Notes: generated from the sequence alone by a model not told the origin. DNA of 64,000 nucleotides from Mixophyes australis (GCA_036250195.1 JAVHZZ010000001.1:381035907-381099906), one strand, 5' to 3'. Counted from the stretch's first letter, positions 47,506-58,220 are shown. Numbers and translations: made by a program.

Positions 47506-48963
47506 ATATATATATATATCCTTATTATCAATTATAATATTTTGATTGACCTACTAACACTCTTATTTACTTCATATTTCCCTTCTCACCTATTATTAAC
47601 TCTTATTCTTCTATATCCTATCTTGACTTTACCCTTCTTATTCATACAGCTTACTCTATCTTGTTAATCAGCTTATTCCTGTGCCTACATTTCCCATTCT
47701 TTTCCATTCCATTATTCTACTCCAATATAGCTATGCACACAAGTAATGAGGTATGTTGTAGTGACAAAAAGGAGTCCAATATGAGCAGAGTGATAGCCAG
47801 AACCAGCAAACCTGGATGGTGCAGTCCAGAAGTCAGTATACAAATGAAAAGCTGAAACAGGATCCAGAGCAAGAACAAACAGGACAAGATACAGAAGCCA
47901 AGAAGCATGGGTGTCAATCGCTATCACTGGCAAGACGTATAGGCAAGAGGGATCACCAATCAGTCATTTAGGGAAGGCACACCTGCACAGCAGCTCAGAA
48001 CTAACTGAAGGCATGAATAGAGAAAACAGTTCTTCAGAGGGAGACACCCTACACAGCAGCTCAGACTTGATCAAAGGCAAGATGCAGGAAACAACCAGCT
48101 AAACCCTAACACTCCATCAAGCTAATTTCCATTTAAAAGATGCGAAAACGGACGTTTCCTCATCTTTAAAGTATATTTGCTATGCATTAACTGCCTAAAG
48201 TAGGAGATTTCACAGATATCTCCCCCGTTTAGGATAATACTGTGCAGCATCGCAGTCTGCATAGATTAATATGGGGACTGCAATGTTCTGCAATGCATCA
48301 AGCTTTGCTAAACTTCGCATTGCACGGACAGGTAATGCCATCTCAGGATGACGTTACCTGTCATTTCCTATGGGATTCTGCTGAAGCCTCTTTGGCTTCG
48401 CAAGAATCCGATACATGGGTAGCGCACAGCACTTCCTCCTTTTACCAGCAAAGCTGCTGGTAAGCAGGAAGATGTGATCACAGGAGAGGGGTCACTCTGC
48501 CACGGCTACTCTGGGAGCCCTGGCATGATGCATCTTAGCGGTACATAAATATGCATCACTGTGATGTGCAGCGATGCATATTTAGTTGCACCGCATCAAA
48601 ATTGATGTATAGACCCCCATATAACTATGTCAACATAAACTAAAATACTAACAATTTCTTTTGTCTCAGCTACCACTTCACATATCATCTGCATAGGAAA
48701 ACACAAAATGTAACTGTCTCTCTCTTTCTATACATATCTATTTTCTACTATTTATACTCTTATCTTATACCTATTACCAACCATCCAGTTTCATACTACT
48801 GTACGAAAATCCTCTAATTATATTAATGTTGCTATTATTTACCTAATTATAAACTTTATTACTTTATTAAACTGTTTTTCTTTCCAGCTCCTGCATTCAT
48901 CCATCCGCTGATATTGACCTCCTAACTCCAACTCCAAACTACTCTGGACATCAAAATCTAAGA
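47506..48963. other. No gene seen; two unclassified blocks
   Basis: 47740-48110 has a repeated phrase (CACAGCAGCTCAGAACTAAC / CACAGCAGCTCAGACTTGAT), suggesting an old internally duplicated repeat. 48120-48620 has several short inverted phrases (GCATCGCAG, TGCAATGCATC, CAGCAAAGCTGCTG), suggesting a MITE, but ends were not located. Confidence 0.35.
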
Positions 48964-48971
48964 CATCCACA

Positions 48972-49341
48972 CAGGGCCGCTTTCAGAAAAAATCGGGCCC
49001 AGTATGGGCCCCCGTGCCACCCGGGCCCCCCACCCCCATGAGCGGGCCCCACCCCCATGAGCAACACATACTTACCTGGGGCCCGCCGCTGGTCTCCGCT
49101 ATTCTGTCTTCAGCCTGGCTGTCACTGTGACAGCCAGGCACCAGGATCCGATCGCAGGGGTGGAGGATTCATTCCCCCTGCGATCATGTGATCTGTCACA
49201 GTGACAGCCAGGCTGAAGACAGAATAGCGGAGACCAGCGGCGGGCCCCAGGTAAGTCTGTGCTAAGCTGTTGTACCGGGCCCCCTGGTAAGCCCGGGCCC
49301 GGTACAACAGTACCCCCCATACCCCCCTGATGGCGGCCCTG
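48972..49341. mobile_element. hAT MITE with long perfect palindrome
   Basis: The left end CAGGGCCGCTTTCA and the right end, read in reverse as CAGGGCCGCCATCA, form the inverted repeat. The exact duplication CATCCACA flanks it (48964-48971 and 49342-49349). The interior is GC-rich, with a perfect 63-bp foldback. The ORFs on the minus strand are by-products. Confidence 0.93.
49071..49255. repeat. Perfect 63-bp inverted repeat
   Basis: 49071-49133 and 49193-49255 are exact reverse complements with a 59-base spacer. The spacer has its own small palindrome (GATCGCAGG / CCTGCGATC). Uninterrupted identity means either recent amplification or conversion between the arms. Confidence 0.95.
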
Positions 49342-49349
49342 CATCCACA

Positions 49350-50296
49350 GTCTAATGAGTCCACAGCTGAGTGTAACATTCTTCTAATAGTACTAGGTGT
49401 AACATAGCATATGTGTACCGCACATCAATATTCACACCAACTAAGTGCATAGATGAACCTCTTACTGTGTCTTCTTTATCTAAACATATTACTAATAATT
49501 AGTAAGTGAGGGGGGAGTTACCATATCATTTTTCTTTTGGAGTATAAATTAATCTGGATTGTATGAAGTCAGTATAATCAGTAAAATCAGTTACAGCTTC
49601 CCCTCAGTAAATTTGGGCTACAGGTTATTAGTGATGTAATGAAACACCAGAACTTCTATTTATATCAACGTGCTCAAAATTAACCTTGCCCATTTGTGTT
49701 TTTGGTAATTGAAAATAACTATTTGTGCCTTTTTCAGTAAAACAAGAAATGCCCCTATAAATACATAATCTCCACCTCATTATAATAATCTTTCTCCGAA
49801 AAACAAAATCTAATTTTTACATGTACTTGCAAAACCAGGCGCAGTTCACAGTTCTCCCGTAAACCAGTACAAATTCCACAATCTTGCATCATATACATTT
49901 GAGAAAAACTAGGCAACTGCACCTCACCTCACTAGTTTTGAACATTGTCAAGTGACCAAGTCAAAATATATCAAGATGGTTTAAAAAAAAAAAATATCTA
50001 AGGCATACATTAGAATGTGCTAATTAATATGCTATGGAATCTAGTTTCTACTTGTCACAGTTTATTCCTTTTGTCCAAATCCATATAATGTTATGTACAA
50101 AAAGTTATTTCAGTTTTTTCATGGCACACTTGTATGGCGGAGGGGTGAGGGGGGATTTTAGGAGTTATCCACTATTTATTCATTCCCACATTTTGGAGAA
50201 TAACTGAGTGCTTTATTTAATTAAATCTTCTTAATGAATGTATTTTAAAATTATGTGTGTTTTTTTCTTTTCTTTTTTTACAGTTTTGGCATAATG
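49350..50296. other. No gene seen
   Basis: AT-rich. A pyrimidine-rich tract with CAG at about 50265-50283 resembles a splice acceptor but is followed by a SINE. Confidence 0.45.
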
Positions 50297-50652
50297 GTCA
50301 CGGTGGCTCAATGGTTAGCACTTCTGCCTTACAGCGCTGGGGTCATGTGTTCAATTCCCGACCATGGCCTTATCTGTGTGGAGTTTGTATGTTCTCCCTG
50401 TGTTTGCGTGGGTTTCCTCCGGGTGCTCCGGTTTCCTCCTACACTCCAAAAACTTACTGGTAGATTAATTGGCTGCTATCAAAATTCACCCTAGTCTCTT
50501 TCTGTTGGTCTGTGTGTGTGTGTCTGTATGCTAGGGAATTTAGACTGGAAGCTCCAATGGGGCAGGGACTGATGTGAATGAGTTCTCTGTACAGCGCTGC
50601 GGAATCAGTGGCGCTATATAAATAGATGGTGATGATGATGATGATGATAATG
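50297..50652 (+). mobile_element. tRNA-derived SINE, copy 4 (best preserved head)
   Basis: The A-box region TGGCTCAATGGTTAGCAC (50304-) and B-box region GTTCAATTC give a recognisable pol III promoter. Body as in the other copies, with a TG repeat near 50510. The tail GTGGCGCTATATAAATAGAT is followed by GAT repeats (50625-50648). Confidence 0.92.
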
Positions 50653-51040
50653 GTCAGGGGTCGTAGGGCTATGCAGGCTCAAGCTTATTCATTCAGCCAG
50701 ATTTACAGTACTTTGGCATGTGTAGATACAAGGAAACCATGTGGTGTTGATGCATCCAGTAGTTAACACATTACACATCATTGGCTTTAAAAGACAAGGC
50801 TTCATATGAAAACTTGAAACATAGTGTAACAGCCATATGTCTAGCCGTGCCTTTTGTACATTGCAATAGGCAAAAATGAATGTGATTCCCAGACAAATGA
50901 TATTGTTACATTGTTTTGCATTGTTAAAAAAAAGAAATCTGGGGAAAAGGTCAAACAAAAGTATGGATTAAACACAACATTACAGATTGGAATATGCTGA
51001 GTAAAATTCTTTTAGCTCAAATCATACTGCTCAATAGAAA
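50653..51040. other. No gene seen
   Basis: Unremarkable AT-rich sequence. Confidence 0.45.
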
Positions 51041-51340
51041 ATGAGTGGGAAAGCACCTGTTAAAGCAGATGTGTATGAGAGTCTATCAAAGCTTGAAGAA
51101 CAACTGAGTGATAACTTGACCAGGTTATAAATCAGCTGTAAAAAGGCTAGGAAGGGGCCTGTGCTGCTTACTAATGAGATGTTTACTTCATTGGAGATTA
51201 TTATTGATTTGCGTGATAAAGCAGGAGTACCAAATAACAGTGCAAGGTCGGGAGCAACAATCAGAGTACACAGTGAAACTGTGCAGTAATACAGACTATA
51301 AAACACTTTGCAGCTGTCAAAAATCAGCAAATAGGTGCTT
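51041..51340 (+). pseudogene. Possible decayed coding fragment, family not recognised
   Basis: From ATG 51041 the + strand reads MSGKAPVKADVYESLSKLEE, then a stop at about residue 30, continuing in the same frame as KKARKGPVLLTNEMFTSLEI and further to about 51280 with few stops. Amino-acid composition and the long same-frame run look protein-like rather than random. I cannot name the family; a retrocopy or transposon ORF is possible. Confidence 0.3.
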
Positions 51341-52174
51341 ACTATGGAAAAGGTAATCTATGCGTATAAAGATAATTCTCTCAGAGCTAGATGTTCCTAC
51401 AGATGGTAATTTTCTTTCCTTGGGTCTAGTGTGCTAGCAGACTTTTCATGCAGAGCGTAATACAATGAAACAGAGACATCAATTGTTTATCAATGATCTG
51501 TATCTATTTTCTTTTCTAAGAGGTCCTGTCTAGCAAAGTAGACTTTTAAAACTGGGTTAGAGATGTTTAAACCAGCACAGCTACTTCTACAGTTGTGTAA
51601 AAACAAACATCTGTTTTGAATATTACTCAGCTGCCCCAGAGATTCTGGGCATAAGCAGTAAGTGTTTCACTGAGCCAGTCTGTGCAGATATGATCACACA
51701 CACAGTAGGACTGAAAGCCCAGATTTATACTACCACTAAAACAAAAAGAAAGTTACAAAATACACTACCACTAAAATAAAAAAAAGTTACAAAATAGATG
51801 AAAATATTAAAATATACTGAGATGCCAATAGGAGATATAGGGATGTACAGGTACCGTGATGAGAGATGTTGAATAAACTTCAGCATGTAAAGGCATGGGG
51901 ATAACGGACGAGAGCTAACCCTGTCATATATTGAGCAAAGCAAAAAAAAGACCTATCACAAGCAAAAACTCTTCTCTATATCGGCAATAGGGATTTTTAC
52001 CTGTTGAAAAATCATTCCCAGAGATAGAGATGTAAGGATGAGGGGGGCAAAATTTGAAGGGAAGAAGAGAATATATTGCCATGCACTATATCAAAAACTG
52101 TGCTTTGTTTTTTAACCATACAGTCATACCACAGTATACCAGCTCACTTCAACCACTGCATAACATATTATGAT
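51341..52174. other. No gene seen
   Basis: A short local duplication (ACTACCACTAAAATAAAAAA near 51729-51785) is the only structure noted. Confidence 0.45.
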
Positions 52175-52737
52175 TTGATAACTAGAGATGAGCGCACTCG
52201 GATTTCCTGAATCCGAACCCACCCGAACGTTTCCGATCCGAGTCGGATCCGAGACAGATCCGGGTATTGGCGCCAAATGAAAACCTGAAACCGAGGCTCG
52301 AAGTCATAATCCCGCTGTCGGATCTCGCGATACTCGGATCCTATAAATTCCCCGCTAGTCGCCGCCATCTTCACTCGGGCATTGATCAGGGTAGAGGGAG
52401 GGTGTGTTAGGTGGTCCTCTGTTCTGGTAGATCTCGTGCTGTGCTGTTTAGTTCTGTGCTGTGCTGTGCTGTTCTGTGCTGTGCTGTGTTCTGCAGTATC
52501 AGTCCAGTGGTGCTGTGTGCTGTGCTCTGTCAATTTTGAGTTCAGTGGTGCTGCTGGGTCCTGTGCTGTGTCCTGTTCAGTCCAGTGGTGCTGTGTCCTG
52601 TGCTCTGTGCTTCTAAGGGCATAGTTCTTTATTTCCCCATTATTCCCAAGTGTTTAAAAAATGAAAAAAAAGTTATAAAAAAAAATACAAAAAAAAAAAG
52701 AAAAAAAAAAAGAATTACAACAAAATTTGCAAAACCA

Positions 52738-53307
52738 ATCCTGCAGTATAAGCCCATTGGTACTGCAATATTACCAAGTTCACTGATTCAGCAGTATAAG
52801 TCCAGTGGTACTGATATATTACAAAGTTCACTGATTCAGCAGTATAAGTCCTGTGGTACTGATATATTACAAAGTTCACTGATTCAGCAGTTTAAGTCCA
52901 GTGGTACTGATATATTACAAAGTTCACTGATTCAGCAGTATAAGTCCAGTGGTACTGATATATTACAAAGTTCAATGATTCAGCAGTATAAATCCAGTGG
53001 TACTGATATATTACACAGTTCACTGATTCAGCAGTATAAGTCCAGTGCTACTGATATATTACAAAGTTCACTGATTCAGCAGTATAAGTCCAGTGGTACT
53101 GATATATTACAAAGTTCCCTGATTCAGCAGTATAAGTCCAGTGGTACTGATATATTACAAAGTTCACTGATTCAGCAGTATAAGTCCAGTGGTACTGATA
53201 TATTACAAAGTTCACTGATTCAGCAGTATAAGTCCAGTGGTACTGATATACAAAGTTCACTGATTCAGCAGTATAAGTCCAGTGGTACTCTCCTGTGCCG
53301 CATATAA
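52738..53307 (+). repeat. 48-bp tandem array, about 11.8 copies
   Basis: Unit starts ATTCAGCAGTATAAGTCCAG and ends with TTACAAAGTTCACTG. Its length is a multiple of three and it lacks stops, so one frame stays open as a 16-residue repeat (IQQYKSSGTDILQSSL), but no ATG precedes it in frame. It is probably untranslated. One copy has lost three bases (near 53249). Confidence 0.93.
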
Positions 53308-53367
53308 TTTTTAAAGGCTTTGCCGAGTGTGTGTGGCTTAGGGGTACGCTCTCTTGTGCTACATATA

Positions 53368-53712
53368 ATGGAAAACCAAAATTTGGAGTATAAAGTAGGG
53401 AAAGATCAAGACCCACTTCCTCCTAATGCTGAAGCTGCTGCCACTAGACATGACATAGACGATGAAATGCCATCAACGTCGTCTGGCAAGCCCGATGCCC
53501 AATCTCCTAGTACAGGGCATGTAAAATCCAAAAAGCCCAAGTTCTCAAAAAATAGCAAAAAGAGAAACTTAAAATCATCTGAGGAGAAACGTAAAGTTGG
53601 CAATATGCCATTTACGACACGAAGTGGCAAGGAACGGCTTAGGCCCTGGCCCGTGTTCATGACTAGTGGTCCAGCTTCACCCAAGGATCTAAGCCCTCCT
53701 CCCCCCCCCTAA
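53368..53712 (+). CDS. Small hAT-encoded ORF, about 114 aa
   Basis: ATG at 53368 (ATAATGGAAAACC) to TAA at 53712. The protein has an acidic, Ser/Pro-rich start and a basic central stretch (KSKKPKFSKNSKKR), then PFTTRSGKE and a proline run. This position and composition fit the N-terminal part of a hAT transposase upstream of the DNA-binding domain. No complete BED finger is visible. The downstream continuation (53731-53970) is in another frame. Probably not functional alone. Confidence 0.5.
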   Translation: MENQNLEYKVGKDQDPLPPNAEAAATRHDIDDEMPSTSSGKPDAQSPSTGHVKSKKPKFSKNSKKRNLKSSEEKRKVGNMPFTTRSGKERLRPWPVFMTSGPASPKDLSPPPPP

Positions 53713-54388
53713 ATTTTTTTTAAGAGAGTTATGCTGTCAGCAACAACAACAAAACAGCAAAGAACTCTGCCTTCTAAACAGATGACATCACAAATCCCCA
53801 AGGCGAGTCCAAGGGTGTTGGTGGTTGTGAAGCTTGACCTTCCCATCACTGTACGGGAAGAGGTGACTCCATCCAGCATTTGCAGCACGCCCTCTGCATA
53901 TGCTGGAAGGATCACCCACAGTCCAGTTACAGATTTGGCAAATGAAGGTGTGAATGTTGTACACCGGTAGGAGGATATTGCTGGCGCTGAGGAGGATGTT
54001 GATGATTATGATGCAGACAGATACCAAATTGCCTTTCTCAATTTCTATTTATATTCTAGATTATATAACGGCTGAATAGTTTTCTATTTTACTCCTAGTG
54101 AAGAGGGGATCTGATGCAGACAGATACCAAACTGCCTTTGTCCATTTCTTTGTATATTTGAATTTCTAGTTCTACAGTCTATGCAGGCTGCTTTTTTTAT
54201 ATTCAACTACAAGTGTAGGGCGGGGGGGGGGGGGGGGCATAGATAGCCACCAAAGTTACGTGGTCCATTTAATTTCACTATCTAGCTCCACAGTCTGTGC
54301 AGCCTGCTTTTTTTATCTTCAAAGTATTTACAAGCCTTGCAATCTAAATTAACTAGAGGTAGTGACGTGCTAGAACTCCACCCTCTAT

Positions 54389-54925
54389 ATGCTGCAGAGG
54401 ATGGAGGAGCATCAAAAGGCCATTCAAGCCTACACAGCCACCTACGACATAGGAAAAGGAGTGGGGATGCGCCTGAGTCAAGCGCACTGGAGAATGATTT
54501 CCGTGTTGTTCAAGGTTCTGCAGCCATTTGAACTTGCCACACGAGAAGTCAGTTCCGACACTGCCAGCTTGAGTCAGGTTATTCCCCTGATCAGGCTTTT
54601 GCAGAAGCAGCTGGAGAAAGTGAGGGAGGAGCTGGTACACCATTGCGATTCCACCAAGCATGTAGCTCTTGTGGATGAAGCCCTTCGTACGCTTTGCCAG
54701 GATCCGAGGGTGGTCAGTCTTTTAAAGTCAGAGGAATACATTCTGCCCACCGTTCTCGATCCTCGGTTTAAAGCGTATGTTGTGTCTCTGTTTCCGGCGG
54801 ACACAAGTCTACAGCGGTGCAAAGACCTGCTGGTCAGGAGATTGTCCTCTGAAGAGGACCGTGACATGCCAATAGCTCCACCTTCATTTTCATCACTGTT
54901 TGTGCAGTTCCAAAAAAGAGGAACT
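54389..54925 (+). pseudogene. hAT transposase C-terminal fragment
   Basis: From ATG 54389: MLQRMEEHQKAIQAYTATYD, then LSQVIPLIRLLQKQLEKVRE and LRTLCQDPRVVSLLKSEEYI, then PTVLDPRFKAYVVSLFPADT. This is the hAT region between the catalytic core and the dimerisation domain. About 180 residues are open, but the frame runs into the 54-bp array after FVQFQKRG and lacks the WW-containing hATC end. It is homologous to 41482-41874 in the older relic, with roughly half the residues shared by eye. Confidence 0.8.
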
Positions 54926-55320
54926 GCCATTTCTATTGCTACCTTCTTTCTTTCTATATTTAAAAAAAAAAAAAATAACTGCCATTTCTAGTACTACCTT
55001 CTTTCTTTCTCTATTTAAAAGAAACTAAATAACTGCCATTTCTAGTACTACCTTCTTTCTTTCTATATTTAAAACAAAAAAAACAACTGCCATTTATTGT
55101 ACTACCTTCTTTCTTTCTCTATTTAAAAGAAACTAAATAACTGCCATTTCTAGTACTACCTTCTTTCTTTCTCTATTTAAAAAAAACTAAATAACTGCCA
55201 TTTCTAGTACTACTTTCTTTCTTTCTCTATTTAAAAGAAACTAAATAACTGCCATTTCTAGTACTACCTTCTTTCTTTCTATATTTAAAACAAAAAAAAC
55301 CCTGTCATTTCTATTACTAC
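54921..55320 (+). repeat. 54-bp tandem array, about 7-8 copies
   Basis: Unit starts AACTGCCATTTCTAGTACTA then CCTTCTTTCTTTCTCTATTT. It is bracketed by near-identical flanks (GTTTGTGCAGTTCCAAAAAA at about 54899 and GTTTGTGCAGTCACAAAAAA at about 55327), suggesting that expansion involved a duplicated flank. Confidence 0.92.
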
Positions 55321-55477
55321 GTTAATTGTTTGTGCAGTCACAAAAAAGAGGAACTGCGCCCTTAACTGCTATGTTGGTTTTAGACGTACATCCGGTGTCC
55401 ACCATCTGTTCCCTGGAATTTAGACCCGTGGAGGGTTTTTTAATTATATTTTGGCCCCGGTAAAAAATTGTGTACCG

Positions 55478-56995
55478 GGGCCACCCCACTACGCAGTCAA
55501 GAAACTTTTTTTTGGGAATTCAGACCCGTGGAGGGTTTTTTAATTATATTGTAGGGACCACTCCTCTACGCAGTCCAGATACATTTTTTGGTGCGATTAA
55601 GACCAGTTCAGGGTTTTTAAATTATCATGTGGTGACCACTCCTCTACGCAGTCCAGATACATTTTTTTGGTGCGATTCAGACCAGTTGATGGTTTTCTTA
55701 TTGTATTGTGGTGACCACTCCTCTACGCAGTCCAGATACATTTTTTGGTGCAATTAAGACCAGTTGAGGGTTTTTAAATTATATTGTGGTGACCACTCCT
55801 CTACGCAGTCCAGATACATTTTTTGATGCGATTAAGACCAGTTCAGGGTTTTTAAATTATATTGTGGTGACCACTCCCATACGCAGTCCAGGTACATTTT
55901 TTGGTGCGATTCAGACCAGTTCAGGGTTTTTAAATTATATTGTGGTGACCACTCCTCTGCGCAGTCCAGGTACATTTTTTGGTGCGATTCAGACCAGTTG
56001 ATGTTCTCTTATTATATTGTGGTGACCACTCCTCTACGCAGTCCAGATACATTTTTTGGTGTGATTAAGACCAGTTCAGGGTTTTTAAATTATATTGTGG
56101 TGACCACTCCTCTACGCAGTCCAGATACATTTTTTGGTGCGATTAAGAGCAGTTCAGGGTTTTTATATTATATTGTGGTGACCACTCCTCTACGCAGTCC
56201 TGATACAATTTTTGGTGCGATTAAGACCAGTTCAGGGTTTTTAAATTATATTGTGGTGACCACTCCTCTACGCAGTCCAGGTACATTTTTTGGTGCGATT
56301 CAGACCAGTTGATGGTTTTCTTATTATATTGTGGTGACCACTCCTCTACGCAGTCCAGGTACATTTTTTGGTGCGATTCAGACCAGTTGAGGGTTTTTAA
56401 ATTATATTGTGGTGACCACTCCTATACGCAGTCCAGGTACATTTTTTGGTGCGATTCAGACCAGTTCAGGGTTTTTAAATTATATTGTGGTGACCACTCC
56501 TCTACGCAGTCCAGGTACATTTTTTGGTGCGATTCAAACCAGTTGATGGTTTTCTTATTATATTGTGGTGACCACTCCTCTACGCAGTCCAGGTACATTT
56601 TTTGGTGCGATTCAGACCAGTTGAGGGTTTTTAAATTATATTGTGGTGACCACTCCTCTACGCAGTCCAGGTACATTTTTTGGTGCGATTCAGACCAGTT
56701 CAGGGTTTTTAAATTATATTGTGGTGACCACTCCTCTACGCAGTCCAGGTACATTTTTTGGTGCGATTCAGACCAGTTGATGGTTTTCTTATTATATTGT
56801 GGTGACCACTCCTCTACGCAGTCCAGATACATTTTTTGGTGCGATTAAGACCAGTTCAGGGTTTTTAAATTATATTGTGGTGACCACTCCTCTACACAGT
56901 CCAGGTACATTTTTTGGTGCGATTCAGACCAGTTGATAGTTTTCTTATTATATTGTGGTGACCACTCCACTACGCAGTCCAGAAAGATACCTCGT
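55478..56995 (+). repeat. 78-bp tandem array, about 20 copies
   Basis: Unit starts GTGGTGACCACTCCTCTACG and contains CATTTTTTGGTGCGATT. Copies fall into two alternating types: one ending AGTTCAGGGTTTTTAAATTA, the other AGTTGATGGTTTTCTTATTA. The length is a multiple of three, so long frames are open on both strands, without start codons or recognisable domains; probably non-coding. GTGGTGACCAC is nearly palindromic. Confidence 0.95.
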
Positions 56996-57398
56996 TGCAA
57001 CGTTTTTGACTAATAACAATATTGTGAGGTGTTCAGAATACACTGTAAATTAGTGGAAATGATTGTTATTGAATGTTATTGAGGTTAATAATAGCGTAGG
57101 AGTGAAAATAAGCCCAAAAACTTGATTTTTGAACTTTTTATGCTTTTTTCAAAAAAAATCCGAATCCAACACCTTAAATCCGAACCAAAACCTTTCGGCA
57201 GGTGTTTTGCGAAACAAATCCAAACCCAAAACCTCAAGAAAATCTGAATCCAAAACACAAGACACGAGACACCAAAAGTCGCCGGTGCACATCCCTATTG
57301 ATAACAGAAAGAGTATCATTAGTCAAAAAATTTCCGTTCTATCAACATTTCCTTTTATTATAAATAAAGTTAAGTATATGCTAATGTGGTGCATAGAG

Positions 57399-57670
57399 CA
57401 GTGATGGGCAGCCTGATACACTTCAGGGTCTTCAGGGGCGACCCTAAAACCTTCAAAAGGGTCGCACATTATCCTTATTCACAGTAATAAGTTAAAACAA
57501 TACATTTAATCAACAAGAGAGACACCAATGATATATGAGCAGGCATTTTACAATAGAGTTACAAGCTATAACAAAACAAATCTGACAATAAAGCAGGAAA
57601 TAACTGGGGGCCGCATGTGAAGGCTCGTAGGGCTGCAAGCGGCGTTATAGCCACCTGTTGCCCATCACTG
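57399..57670. mobile_element. hAT MITE (CAGTGATGGGC ends)
   Basis: The left end CAGTGATGGGCAGCC and the right end, read in reverse as CAGTGATGGGCAACA, form the inverted repeat. The exact duplication GCATAGAG flanks it (57391-57398 and 57671-57678). It lies about 100 bp from the large hAT element and has a different terminal family (Charlie-like by end sequence). No ORF. Confidence 0.92.
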
Positions 57671-57678
57671 GCATAGAG

Positions 57679-57906
57679 TATTAAGAAAAACACAGGCAAA
57701 GAGCAAAACATAGTTACATATAATACAATGTCACTAAAAGTAAAACAGACAGATAACATAATGCAGCAGATTCAGAAGACAATCCTGCCTACAGAAAAGA
57801 TTACAGCTCTACATAATATGGGAAAAGGTACCAGCTAAACAAAGTAGAAATACACCCTGATACACAAATACACAAATATGGAACATAAAAGCTAAGACCC
57901 ACAAAT
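57679..57906. other. No gene seen
   Basis: Short unremarkable spacer. Confidence 0.4.
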
Positions 57907-58220
57907 TCATATTTGCCAACTCTCCCGGAATGTCCGGGAGACTCCTGAAATCTGGTTAGGTCTCACGTACTCCGAGGAGAGCAAACAATTCTCCCACATC
58001 CTGCCCACTTCCCAGTGAATTGGGCAGGATGGGAGCTTCAATGATGTGTTTTTCAGTGAATAGCATCATTTCTGCCCCGCCCCCTGCTACAAAATAGCGA
58101 TGTCTATGCTGGGGAGGGGCTAAATGACGTGATAGACAATGCCCCGCCTCCTCCCACCCTCCCACTACACCCCCGGCCCGGGATCTCCCGGGGCTCCATA
58201 ACTCAATGTTGGCAAGTATG
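57907..58220. mobile_element. GC-rich foldback element
   Basis: The left end TTCATATTTGCCAACTCTCC and the right end, read in reverse as TGCATACTTGCCAACATTG, form the terminal inverted repeat. The interior has TCCGGGAGACTCC and CCCGGGATCTCCCGGGG. The left half matches 18098-18250. The duplication is not clear. Confidence 0.7.

Larger units (their letters stand above)
52183..57297 (+). mobile_element. Complete hAT transposon (5.1 kb), non-autonomous, with three tandem arrays
   Basis: The left end TAGAGATGAGCGC and the right end, read in reverse as TAGGGATGTGCACCGG, form the imperfect inverted repeat. The exact 8-bp duplication TTGATAAC flanks it (52175-52182 and 57298-57305). Inside, in order: a CCGATCCGAGTCGG-type subterminal region, CTGTG-rich leader, 48-bp array, a small ORF, a transposase C-terminal fragment, 54-bp array, 78-bp array and an AAATCCGAACC-rich subterminal region. 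The central catalytic part of the transposase and the hATC domain are missing. Confidence 0.93.

Noticed and set aside
49122..49379. Minus-strand ORFs of about 80 aa
   Set aside because: They lie on the palindrome of the hAT MITE at 48972-49341.
50265..50300. Splice-acceptor-like pyrimidine tract and CAG
   Set aside because: Followed directly by a SINE with no plausible exon.
53048..53416. Minus-strand repeat ORF over the 48-bp array
   Set aside because: Mirror image of the tandem array; unit length divisible by three keeps several frames open.
55470..56848. Long repeat proteins encoded by the 78-bp array
   Set aside because: No proper starts, frames open on both strands and no domain; explained by the array's unit length.
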